Shown piece after piece: positions 1 to 5,728 of a DNA stretch of 7,282 bases (position 1 is its first letter; every line of letters begins with the position of its first letter). The notes under the pieces were generated by a model. It saw only the letters and a list, made by a program, of their open reading frames with translations, did no database searches and was not told the origin of the DNA. Position numbers and translations under genes: made by a program. Source of the stretch: Actinomycetota bacterium (lineage in GTDB: Bacteria > Actinomycetota > Actinomycetes > Actinomycetales > Cellulomonadaceae). The stretch lies in assembly GCA_018898235.1 (NCBI GenBank), contig JAHIJU010000201.1, positions 1-7,282 on the forward strand. Direction: 5' to 3'.

Positions 1-1065
1 GAACTCGATGCCCTCGAGCTGCGGGAACGTGGTGAGCAGGTGCGAGGCGAGCGTGCGGAACGTGGCGGGGCGGTCCTCGTGGCCGACCCTGACCTGACGC
101 CGGAAGATGGCGTCGTAGCCGCCGAACACGATCCGGTCGTCGGCCGTGCGCCGGTAGTAGTGGAAGTGGTTGGCCAGGTCGGCGATGCCCTCACGCCCCG
201 CCCACCCGACGGACTCCAGCTGGGCGGCGCTCAACGGCTCGGTCGCCAGCACGTAGTCGTACACGGGCACCGTCATCAAGCGGGTACGGGCCAGGAGGGA
301 CGGGAAGACGTTCGTGGCGAGCGCCACCCGGGGTGCCCGCACGGTGCCGGCGGCGGTCTCGACGACGACGGCGGTCGAGCCCCGCTGCGCCAGGACGGCG
401 GTCACGGGGCTGTGCTCGAAGATCTGCACCCCGAGGTCGGCTGCGGCCCGGGCCAGCCCGGCGGCGAGCTTGGCCGGGTTGACCAGCACCGAGTCGCCCT
501 CGTGCCGGACGGCGCCGAGGTAGGTGGGGGAGTGGACGAGCGACTGGACGCCGGCGGCGTCGAGCAGACGTGCTCCGCGGTCGGCCTCCAGCCAGGGCAG
601 CTGGTGGGTCTCGGTCGCGACGTCGAGGAACCCGACGTGCTCGAGCTCGGCGTCGATGCCCAGCTCTGCGACGTCGGCGATCAGCGCGTCGAGGTTCTCC
701 TGGCCGAGGCGCTCGAGCAGGTCGTACTCGTGCGGCCAGCGGCGCCGACCGTTGTCGGCGCCGTGGGTCAGGCTCGCATCGCAGAAGCCCCCGTTGCGCC
801 CGGAGGCCGCCCACCCGATCTGCTGGGCCTCGAGCAGCACGACGCGGAGGCCCGGCCGGCGGCGTACCGCCAGCAGCGCGGTCCACAGCCCGAGGTACCC
901 GCCGCCGACGACGACCAGATCGGCGTCGAGCTGCCCGGACAGCGCGTCACGGCGCGGCTCGTCGAGCAGGTCCTCGCGCCACAGCACGGACTGACGGCTG
1001 CCCGCGAGTGCTGCCTCGACGAGTCGGGGGTCGGGAGCCAGGCGTTCGAAGACCGGTGCTGACAT
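1..1065 (-). CDS. FAD-dependent oxidoreductase, DAO/PuuB-like family (C-terminus beyond the window)
   Basis: The frame is open from an ATG at 1065 (minus) to base 1 without a stop, giving 355 residues. Family members are usually about 430-470 residues, so the last quarter or so is missing. The N-terminus carries a Rossmann FAD motif, VVVGGGYLG (residues 51-59), an acidic residue ending the second strand (LLEA, 77-80), and ASGRNGG (87-93), typical of glycine/D-amino-acid oxidase relatives such as gamma-glutamylputrescine oxidase. These are soluble flavoenzymes that oxidise amines or amino acids; the substrate cannot be told from sequence. An AAGGAG ribosome site lies 11 bases before the ATG and supports this start. 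The gene is 133 bp downstream of the CsoR-family gene on the same strand, so readthrough is possible, although a TAGCGT -10-like hexamer (minus, 1116-1111) hints at its own promoter. Known: the family assignment. Inference: no demonstrated link to the sulfur genes. Confidence 0.88.
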   Translation of the reverse strand, partial: MSAPVFERLAPDPRLVEAALAGSRQSVLWREDLLDEPRRDALSGQLDADLVVVGGGYLGLWTALLAVRRRPGLRVVLLEAQQIGWAASGRNGGFCDASLTHGADNGRRRWPHEYDLLERLGQENLDALIADVAELGIDAELEHVGFLDVATETHQLPWLEADRGARLLDAAGVQSLVHSPTYLGAVRHEGDSVLVNPAKLAAGLARAAADLGVQIFEHSPVTAVLAQRGSTAVVVETAAGTVRAPRVALATNVFPSLLARTRLMTVPVYDYVLATEPLSAAQLESVGWAGREGIADLANHFHYYRRTADDRIVFGGYDAIFRRQVRVGHEDRPATFRTLASHLLTTFPQLEGIEF

Positions 1066-1198
1066 GACGTGGAGCGCTCCTTCGACCCGCGGGGATGGGT
1101 CTGGTCAGGCACGCTATCGCGGCAGGCGGTGCCCGGGTCGGGAACGTCCTGTGGTCGGCCGGTGCGCTCCGGGGTCGGGCAGGTCCAGGCGATCGGGC

Positions 1199-1477
1199 TC
1201 AGGCGAGCGAGAGGAACAGCCGCTCGAGCTTGGCCACGTCGAGGGTCTGGGTGGGGTCGCCGTCGGGGCTCTGGCTCTCGACGAGACACTGCTGCATCCC
1301 CGTCGCGATGATGGCGAAGCCGGCCTTGTCGAGGGCTCGGCTGACGGCCGCGAGCTGGACGACGATCTGCTCGCAGTCGCGTCCCTCCTCCACTGCGCGG
1401 CGCACGGCCGAGAGCTGTCCCTCGGCACGGCGCAGCCGGTTGACCACGGCGGTCATCTTCTGCGGGTCGAGCTGCAT
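1199..1477 (-). CDS. CsoR-family transcriptional repressor, CstR-like (probable persulfide sensor)
   Basis: A 92-residue all-helical DUF156/CsoR-family protein. The N-terminal helix has the family signature NRLRRAEGQL (13-22), followed by RDCEQIVVQLAAVSRAL (33-49). CsoR proteins bind operator DNA as oligomers and release it when an inducer modifies the Cys/His site. Two conserved cysteines are present, Cys35 and Cys64. The copper-ligand histidine, four residues before the second cysteine in Mycobacterium CsoR, is Gly60 here. A Cys-x-Cys pair without that His is the pattern of CstR, which senses persulfide/polysulfide by forming disulfide or polysulfide bridges. The neighbours (SQR, rhodanese fusion, TusE- and DsrE-like proteins) agree. 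The start at 1477 was chosen because GGAGGGAG sits just upstream and the family signature begins soon after; a longer open frame back to 1579 would run through the operator. It is probably autoregulated through 1522-1539. Copper sensing is the alternative, judged less likely. Confidence 0.92.
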   Translation of the reverse strand: MQLDPQKMTAVVNRLRRAEGQLSAVRRAVEEGRDCEQIVVQLAAVSRALDKAGFAIIATGMQQCLVESQSPDGDPTQTLDVAKLERLFLSLA

Positions 1478-1521
1478 GGGTGTCTCCCTCCGGTGAGGCA
1501 ATGCTACGACGGCTGGTCTCC

Positions 1522-1539
1522 TATACCCCCGGGGGTATA
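1522..1539. promoter_or_regulatory. CsoR/CstR-type operator between divergent units
   Basis: A perfect 18-bp palindrome, TATACCCCCGGGGGTATA, lies between the repressor start (1477, minus) and the miniprotein start (1578, plus). A C-tract/G-tract core flanked by TA/AT is the known shape of CsoR and CstR operators. A TATGCT -10-like hexamer (1538-1543) overlaps its right edge on the plus strand; no convincing -35 was found. Binding would plausibly shut both divergent promoters. The same 14-bp core geometry recurs at 3524-3537. Confidence 0.85.
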
Positions 1540-1577
1540 TGCTCACCGTGAGGTCAACGTCTTGAGGAGGACGACAC

Positions 1578-1694
1578 ATGTGTAGTGCAGTGCGATGCGG
1601 TCAGTGCGGCAAGGTCACCTGGTCCGGCTGCGGCCGCCACGTCGACGCGGTCATGGCGAGCGTCCCGGACGCTCAGCGGTGCACCTGCCGATGA
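1578..1694 (+). CDS. 38-residue cysteine-rich miniprotein, function unknown
   Basis: A short frame starting at ATG 1578, seven bases after a strong GAGGAGG ribosome site (1564-1570), and ending with TGA at 1692-1694. It encodes 38 residues with six cysteines: Cys2, CGQC (7-10), a CGRH segment (18-21), and CTC (35-37). The paired CxxC, CxxH and CxC spacing resembles a small zinc or iron site, or a thiol-reactive peptide; this is inference. The stop overlaps the next start as ATGA, so the downstream reductase, which has no clear ribosome site of its own, is probably translated by coupling. It is the first gene after the 1522-1539 operator and should be induced with the sulfur genes. Small proteins of this look occur in actinobacteria, but I know no assigned function. 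An alternative is a leader peptide whose translation only controls the reductase; the Cys pattern argues for a real product. Confidence 0.8.
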   Translation: MCSAVRCGQCGKVTWSGCGRHVDAVMASVPDAQRCTCR

Positions 1695-3364
1695 GCCGTC
1701 GACGCCTTGTCGTGGTCGGCGGGGTCGCGGGCGGCATGAGTGCCGCCGCCCGCGCCCGCCGGCTCGACGAGACCCTTGAGATCGTCGTGCTGGAGGCTGG
1801 GCCCTACGTCTCCTTCGCGAACTGTGGCCTGCCCTATCACCTGTCGAACGACATCCCCTCGGCCGACTTCCTGCTGCTGCACGACCCCCAGTCGCTGGCC
1901 GAGGACCTGGCGCTGGACGTGCGCATCGACCACCGGGTGACCGCCATCGACCGTGCGGCGCGGATCGTGACGGTCGTGTCCCCGCAGGGCGAGGAGCAGA
2001 TCGGGTACGACGCTCTTGTGCTGTCCCCGGGCGCAGTGGCCGTCGAGCCGCCGATCGAGGGCCTGCATGCCGACCACGTGCACCACCTGCGCACGGTGCC
2101 CGATGTCAAGGCGATCGCCGCTCAGCTCGACGGTCTGCTCGCCGACAACCCGAACCCGGTGGCCGTGGTCGTCGGGGCCGGTTTCATCGGGCTCGAGGCC
2201 GTCGAGGCGCTCGTCTCCCGCGGAGTGACCGTCCACCTCGTCGAGCTGGCGCCGCAGGTGCTGCCGCCGCTCGACGCCGAACTCGCTGCCCGGGTCGCCG
2301 CTGAGCTCACGCTCAATGGTGTCCAGCTTCATCTGGGCGTCTCGGCCACGAGCGTCGACCCGCAGGTCGTGCTCTCGGACGGCACGACGATCGAGGCCGA
2401 TCTGGTGCTGGTCAACGTCGGCGTCCGGCCGGCCACGACCCTGGCCGCCGACGCCGGGCTCGAGCTCGGGGTGCAGGGCGCGATCGTCGTCGACCAGGAC
2501 CAGCGCACCTCCGACGAGCACATCTGGGCCGCGGGTGACGCCGTGCAGGTGAGCCGGTACGGGCTGACCGCGCCGGGGGTCGTCCCGCTCGCCGGCCCGG
2601 CGAGCCGGCAGGGGCGACGCGCTGCCGACTCGATCTGCGGGCACCGCACGACACCGCAGGCACCGGTGCTCGGCACCGCGATCGTGCGGGTCTTCGGGCT
2701 GACCGCCGCAGTGACCGGCCTGTCGCAGCGTCAGCTCGCCCAGTCCGGGACGCCGCACGAGGTGGTCCGGGTGCACTCCGGCAACCACGTCGGCTGGCTC
2801 CCGGGGTCGCAGATCGTGCACCTGGTGGCGTCCTTCGCCCCGGACGGGACGCTGCTCGGCGCCCAGGCCGTGGGCAGCGACGGGGTCGACAAGCGGATCG
2901 ACGTGCTCGCCACGGCCATCCGGTCCGGGATGGGTGCGGACGACCTCGCCGAGCTCGAGCTCGCCTACGCGCCGCCCTACGGTGCCGCCAAGGACCCGGT
3001 CAACATGCTGGGCTTCGCCGCCCAGAACGCACTGGACGGCATGATGCCGCAGTGGCAGCCGTCCGAGCTGGACGCCGTGCTGGCCGATGAGCTGGTGCTG
3101 GACGTCCGGACCAAGCGGGAGTGGGACCGTGGGCACCTCGACGGCGCCCTCCTGGTGCCCAACACCGAGGTCCGCGACCGTCTGGAGGAGATCCGCGAAG
3201 CGGCCGCCGGTCGGCGGATCGCCGTGCACTGCGCGAGCGGGTTCCGCTCCTACCTGGCCACCCGGATCCTCCTGCAGGCGGGTCTGCAGGCCAGGAACCT
3301 GTCCGGGGGCTGGATGACGCTCTCGGTCGCCCGTCCGGAGGTCCTGGCGCCGACGCACGTCTGA
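1691..3364 (+). CDS. CoA-disulfide reductase / rhodanese fusion (CDR-RHD type)
   Basis: A 557-residue flavoprotein with a C-terminal rhodanese domain, the usual size for CDR-RHD/Npsr enzymes. FAD motif: VVVGGVAGGMSAA (7-19). Active-site cysteine: Cys45 in SFANCGLPYH (41-50), the single-cysteine site of CoA-disulfide reductases. Pyridine-nucleotide motif: VVGAGFIGLEA (160-170), with Glu185 after the next strand, which suggests NADH over NADPH. FAD closing motif: WAAGDA (279-284). The conserved tyrosine loop YAPPYGAAKDPVN spans 426-438. The rhodanese domain covers roughly 455-557, with LDVRTKREWDRGHLDGA (470-486) and catalytic Cys514 in CASGFRS. Homologues reduce CoA disulfides, CoA persulfide or polysulfide, the rhodanese cysteine accepting sulfane sulfur, in the cytosol. 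The start at 1691 gives a proper N-terminal strand before the FAD motif and overlaps the miniprotein stop by ATGA. Both catalytic cysteines are intact. The actual substrate (CoA persulfide, disulfide or inorganic polysulfide) cannot be fixed from sequence. Confidence 0.95.
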   Translation: MSRRRLVVVGGVAGGMSAAARARRLDETLEIVVLEAGPYVSFANCGLPYHLSNDIPSADFLLLHDPQSLAEDLALDVRIDHRVTAIDRAARIVTVVSPQGEEQIGYDALVLSPGAVAVEPPIEGLHADHVHHLRTVPDVKAIAAQLDGLLADNPNPVAVVVGAGFIGLEAVEALVSRGVTVHLVELAPQVLPPLDAELAARVAAELTLNGVQLHLGVSATSVDPQVVLSDGTTIEADLVLVNVGVRPATTLAADAGLELGVQGAIVVDQDQRTSDEHIWAAGDAVQVSRYGLTAPGVVPLAGPASRQGRRAADSICGHRTTPQAPVLGTAIVRVFGLTAAVTGLSQRQLAQSGTPHEVVRVHSGNHVGWLPGSQIVHLVASFAPDGTLLGAQAVGSDGVDKRIDVLATAIRSGMGADDLAELELAYAPPYGAAKDPVNMLGFAAQNALDGMMPQWQPSELDAVLADELVLDVRTKREWDRGHLDGALLVPNTEVRDRLEEIREAAAGRRIAVHCASGFRSYLATRILLQAGLQARNLSGGWMTLSVARPEVLAPTHV

Positions 3365-3372
3365 TCGGCGGA

Positions 3373-3415
3373 CCGACGTGGTCCGCGCCCCGACCCGGGG
3401 TGCGGACCACGTCGG
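3373..3415 (+). terminator. Strong hairpin, probable transcription terminator
   Basis: A perfect 14-bp stem (3373-3386 with 3402-3415) continues through a G-U pair (3387/3401) into five more pairs (3388-3392 with 3396-3400), closed by the triloop ACC. That makes about 20 continuous pairs starting eight bases after the fusion gene's stop. No T-tract follows, as is common for actinobacterial terminators. It would separate this unit from the SQR unit. Confidence 0.75.
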
Positions 3416-3504
3416 CGTCCCGGTGCAGGCCCCGGCCTGACGAAGGACGTTGGTCCTCGCCGCCCGCCGGATCAGCAGTGGATCCGCAGGTGGGAGGAAC
3501 GCCC

Positions 3505-3518
3505 GGGCCTTAAGGCCC
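3505..3518. promoter_or_regulatory. Palindrome next to the second operator, possible extra regulator site
   Basis: A perfect 14-bp palindrome, GGGCCTTAAGGCCC, whose centre is 19 bp upstream of the centre of the CsoR-type operator. It has no loop, so it is unlikely to be an RNA hairpin; a dimeric protein site in the SQR promoter is more plausible. The sequence differs from the CsoR-type core, so another regulator would be expected. Chance palindromes are possible in GC-rich DNA. Confidence 0.35.
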
Positions 3519-3523
3519 TCGGA

Positions 3524-3537
3524 TACCCCATGGGGTA
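3524..3537. promoter_or_regulatory. Second CsoR/CstR-type operator, upstream of SQR
   Basis: A perfect 14-bp palindrome, TACCCCATGGGGTA, 61 bp before the SQR start. It matches the core of the 1522-1539 palindrome at every position except the two central bases (AT instead of CG). A TAGCGT -10-like hexamer follows at 3542-3547; a clear -35 was not seen. The repressor encoded at 1199-1477 would therefore control SQR and its two downstream genes as well as its own divergent region. Confidence 0.8.
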
Positions 3538-3578
3538 CTCCTAGCGTCGAGGCACCGGTACCGCCAATGGGGGCGGGA

Positions 3579-3591
3579 CCCGAACCTCGGG
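3579..3591 (+). other. Small hairpin that could mask the SQR ribosome site
   Basis: CCCGA (3579-3583) pairs with TCGGG (3587-3591) around an ACC loop, and the right arm overlaps the CGGGAG ribosome site (3588-3593) just before the SQR ATG at 3599. Five GC-rich pairs could lower initiation modestly. It may equally be chance. Confidence 0.25.
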
Positions 3592-3598
3592 AGCTGTG

Positions 3599-4816
3599 AT
3601 GGAGGTTCTCATCCTCGGCGCCGGCACGGCCGGCACCATGGCTGCGGCGGGGCTGCGCAAGCGCCTGCCCGCGGGCAACCGCATCACCGTCGTCGACACC
3701 GACGATCGCCACGTCTACCAGCCGGGGCTCCTGCTGCTGCCCTTCGGCGTCTACGACACCGGGCAGATCGTGAAGTCCCGGCGCGCGGTGCTGCCGCGCG
3801 GGGTCGACCTCGTGACGGGGACAGTCGAGGTCGTCGACCCAGAGGGCCGGACGGTGACCCTGACCGACGGGCGGGTGCTGCGCTACGACCAGCTGGTCAT
3901 CGCGACCGGGACGAGCCCGCGGCCCGACCAGACCCCCGGGATGGCCGACACCCCCGGGGTCCATGAGTTCTACACCCTCGAGGGTTCGCAGGCGTTGCGT
4001 GAGGCGCTGGCCGGCTTCTCCGGCGGCAAGCTCGTGGTCGGCATCACCGAGATGCCGATCAAGTGCCCGGTGGCGCCGCTGGAGTTCGCCTTCCTGGTGG
4101 ACGCCCACCTGCGCAAGCGCGGGATCCGGGACCGGACGCAGATCACCTACGTGACGCCGCTGGACGGGGCCTTCACGAAGGCCGTCTGCTCGCGGGAGCT
4201 CGGGCACCTGCTCACCGAGCGGGACATCGTGCTGGAGACGGACTTCATGCTCGAGCACATCGAGGACGGCAAGCTGGTCTCCTACGACGAGCGCGAGATC
4301 GACTTCGACCTGCTGGTCACCGTCCCGATCAACATGGGCGCCGACTACATCGCGAAGTCCGGGCTGGGTGACGAGCTCAACTACGTGCCGACCGACAAGC
4401 ACACCCTGCGCGCCGAGGGGCACGACGACGTCTGGGTGGTCGGTGACGCCGGGAACCTGCCGACGTCGAAGGCGGGGTCCGTCGCGCACTTCTCCATGGA
4501 GGTCTTCCTCACGAACTTCATGGACGTGGTGGCCGGGCGCGCCCCGACCGCTTCCTTCGACGGCCACTCGAACTGCTTCATCGAGTCAGGTGACGGCAAG
4601 GCGCTGCTCATCGACTTCAACTACGAGGTCGAACCGCTGCCGGGCACCTACCCGCTGCCCACGGTCGGTCTGCCGCTGCTGCGGGAGAGCCGGTTCAACC
4701 ACCTCGGCAAGCTCGCGTTCCGCTACATGTACTGGTACGCCCTGCTGCCCGAGCGCAAGCTCCCCATCCCGTCCGCCATGTCCATGCGCGGCAAGAAGCA
4801 GCCCGCGGGTCACTGA
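3599..4816 (+). CDS. sqr: Sulfide:quinone oxidoreductase (SQR family)
   Basis: A 405-residue flavoprotein of the SQR/NDH-2 group, normal length for SQR. FAD motif: LILGAGTAG (4-12). ATG-type motif: YDQLVIATGTSPRPD (96-110). FAD closing motif: VWVVGDAGNLPTSKAG (278-293). SQR oxidises sulfide to sulfane sulfur at a redox cysteine pair and passes electrons through FAD to membrane quinone. Cys156 (PIKCPVAPLEF) corresponds to Cys160, and Cys326 (NCFIESGDG) to Cys356, of the Acidithiobacillus ferrooxidans enzyme. The third cysteine of that enzyme (Cys128) has no counterpart near its position; the remaining cysteine, Cys197, lies elsewhere. The hydrophobic, aromatic C-terminal segment (about 366-390: FNHLGKLAFRYMYWYALL) is the probable membrane-binding amphipathic region. 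ATG 3599 was preferred to GTG 3596 because the ribosome site at 3588-3593 is then five bases away. First gene of a three-gene unit behind the 3524-3537 operator. A related flavocytochrome-type reductase is less likely. SQR subtype not assigned. Confidence 0.9.
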   Translation: MEVLILGAGTAGTMAAAGLRKRLPAGNRITVVDTDDRHVYQPGLLLLPFGVYDTGQIVKSRRAVLPRGVDLVTGTVEVVDPEGRTVTLTDGRVLRYDQLVIATGTSPRPDQTPGMADTPGVHEFYTLEGSQALREALAGFSGGKLVVGITEMPIKCPVAPLEFAFLVDAHLRKRGIRDRTQITYVTPLDGAFTKAVCSRELGHLLTERDIVLETDFMLEHIEDGKLVSYDEREIDFDLLVTVPINMGADYIAKSGLGDELNYVPTDKHTLRAEGHDDVWVVGDAGNLPTSKAGSVAHFSMEVFLTNFMDVVAGRAPTASFDGHSNCFIESGDGKALLIDFNYEVEPLPGTYPLPTVGLPLLRESRFNHLGKLAFRYMYWYALLPERKLPIPSAMSMRGKKQPAGH

Positions 4817-4842
4817 CCTGCGACGACGAAGGAGAAGGGTCC

Positions 4843-5157
4843 ATGCCTGTCACCACCATCGCCGAGCACCAGGTGCACGTCGACGCCGAGGGCTTCCTCA
4901 CCGAGTTCGACGAGTGGGACCCCTCGCTCGCCCCGACCCTGGCCAAGGCCATCGGGATCGAGCTCACCGACCGTCACATGGAGGTCATCACGTTCCTGCG
5001 CGCCGATTACAAGACGCAGGGCGAGACGGCGACCACCCGCCGCACCCAGGCCGTCGGCGGCTTCCCCATCAAGGAGCAATTCGCCCTGTTCCCCGGCAAG
5101 CCCGGCAAGAAGATGGCGTACATCGCCGGCCTGCCCAAGCCGAAGGGATGTGTCTGA
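4843..5157 (+). CDS. TusE/DsrC/DsvC-family sulfur carrier protein, single-cysteine form
   Basis: A 104-residue protein covering the full DsrC/TusE fold: GFLTEFDEWDPSLAPTLA (17-34), the central IELTDRHMEVITFLR (39-53), and the C-terminal arm IAGLPKPKGCV. The conserved penultimate cysteine (Cys103, CysA) is present. Dissimilatory DsrC has a second cysteine eleven residues earlier; here that position is Ala92. It therefore groups with TusE-like carriers able to hold a persulfide on one cysteine, not with the trisulfide-forming substrate of dissimilatory sulfite reductase. TusE acts in tRNA thiolation relays with TusBCD and MnmA; no such partners are in this window, and the setting between SQR and a DsrE2-like gene suggests handling of SQR-derived sulfur (inference). 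A clear GAAGGAG site lies eight bases before the ATG. The gene starts 26 bp after the SQR stop and ends one base before the next ATG, so it is co-transcribed. Confidence 0.93.
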   Translation: MPVTTIAEHQVHVDAEGFLTEFDEWDPSLAPTLAKAIGIELTDRHMEVITFLRADYKTQGETATTRRTQAVGGFPIKEQFALFPGKPGKKMAYIAGLPKPKGCV

Positions 5158-5158
5158 G

Positions 5159-5677
5159 ATGAGCGAGGACTTCGTGGTCCCGGACTTCGGGTCGAGCGAG
5201 GGCACCGGCCGCCACCTGGCGATCATCTGCTCGAAGGGCAACCTCGACATGGCCTATCCGGGCCTGATCCTGGCGAACGCAGCGCTCGGCGAGGGCGTCC
5301 AGGTGGACCTGTTCTTCACGTTCTGGGGCTTCGACATGATCATGCGTGACCGGGCCGACGAGATGGCGTTCAGCCCGGCGGGCAACGCCGCCATGCGGAT
5401 GGGCAACGTCCGGATGCCTCAGGCCCTGGCCCCGGCGCCGGGGATGACCGGCTTGGCGACCCGCATGCTCAAGAAGCAGATCGCCGACCTCGGCATCCCG
5501 ACCGTGCCGGACTTCCTGGAGCAGATCGTCGCCTCGGGCGGGGCGCTGTGGGCCTGCAAGATGTCGGCGGACATGTTCCACGTGACGGAGGCGGATCTGC
5601 GTGACGACCTGTCCGGGATCATCAACGCCGCCACCTTCATCGAGATGACCGACGGGGCGCAGATCCTGTTCATCTGA
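5159..5677 (+). CDS. DsrE2-like protein (DsrE/DsrF/DrsH-like family)
   Basis: A 172-residue protein with the DsrE2-type fold: RHLAIICSKGNLDMAYPG (18-35), a hydrophobic strand VDLFFTFWGFDMI (49-61), and the cysteine motif LWACKMSADMF (130-140) with Cys133. In this family the cysteine of the ACxMSxD loop is the probable sulfur-accepting residue; Cys24 is a second cysteine near the N-terminus. DsrE2 proteins are found beside TusA, rhodanese and SQR genes in sulfur oxidisers, where they take part in cytoplasmic sulfur transfer; their exact reaction is poorly defined. I see no clear membrane segment. ATG 5159 lies one base after the TusE-like stop, with GAAGGG 11 bases upstream; a GTG at 5150 would overlap the previous gene and leave only two bases after that ribosome site, so it is less likely. 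Co-translation with the TusE-like protein suggests a functional pair. No TusA gene is present in the window. Confidence 0.9.
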   Translation: MSEDFVVPDFGSSEGTGRHLAIICSKGNLDMAYPGLILANAALGEGVQVDLFFTFWGFDMIMRDRADEMAFSPAGNAAMRMGNVRMPQALAPAPGMTGLATRMLKKQIADLGIPTVPDFLEQIVASGGALWACKMSADMFHVTEADLRDDLSGIINAATFIEMTDGAQILFI

Positions 5678-5685
5678 GCGCCGTA

Positions 5686-5722
5686 CGTGCCCTCGCCCCC
5701 ATCCGTCGGGGACGAGGGCACG
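5686..5722. terminator. Bidirectional terminator hairpin between convergent genes
   Basis: A 10-bp stem (5686-5695 with 5713-5722) continues past one bulged A (5712) into four C-G pairs (5696-5699 with 5708-5711), with an eight-base loop. It starts eight bases after the DsrE2-like stop and ends six bases before the stop codon of the convergent minus-strand gene, so it can serve both. No T-tract is present. Confidence 0.8.
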
Positions 5723-5728
5723 CCGCCG

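Noticed and set aside
40..1062. A 340-residue open frame on the plus strand
   Set aside because: It is antisense to the DAO-family oxidoreductase, whose FAD motif and ribosome site are clear; the plus-strand product has no recognisable domain.
1071..1080. GGAGCGCTCC palindrome overlapping the oxidoreductase ribosome site
   Set aside because: It is only 10 bp with no loop; too short to call an operator or an RNA switch in GC-rich DNA.
1478..1579. N-terminal extension of the CsoR-family protein to 126 residues
   Set aside because: The extension would cross the operator and the ribosome site; family proteins start close to the NRLRR helix, as from 1477.
1199..3364. Copper-resistance locus reading (CsoR plus Cys-rich peptide)
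   Set aside because: The copper-ligand histidine is missing, no copper ATPase or CopZ is present, and all the neighbours are sulfur enzymes.
3444..3486. Two small inverted repeats (3444-3457 and 3468-3486) in the gap before SQR
   Set aside because: Stems of five and six pairs are expected by chance at this GC content; no riboswitch or RNA gene pattern is recognised.
1673..4567. A 964-residue open frame on the minus strand
   Set aside because: It is antisense to the reductase-rhodanese fusion and SQR, both with clear catalytic motifs, and its low-complexity Gly/His/Arg/Val-rich translation is typical of a GC-rich shadow frame.
4843..5157. Dissimilatory DsrC (sulfite-reductase partner)
   Set aside because: The second cysteine of the C-terminal arm is Ala92, and no dsrAB genes are in the window.
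4368..5162. A 264-residue plus-strand frame spanning the end of SQR and the TusE-like gene
   Set aside because: The translation is Arg/Ser/Thr/Pro-rich and out of frame with two well-supported genes.
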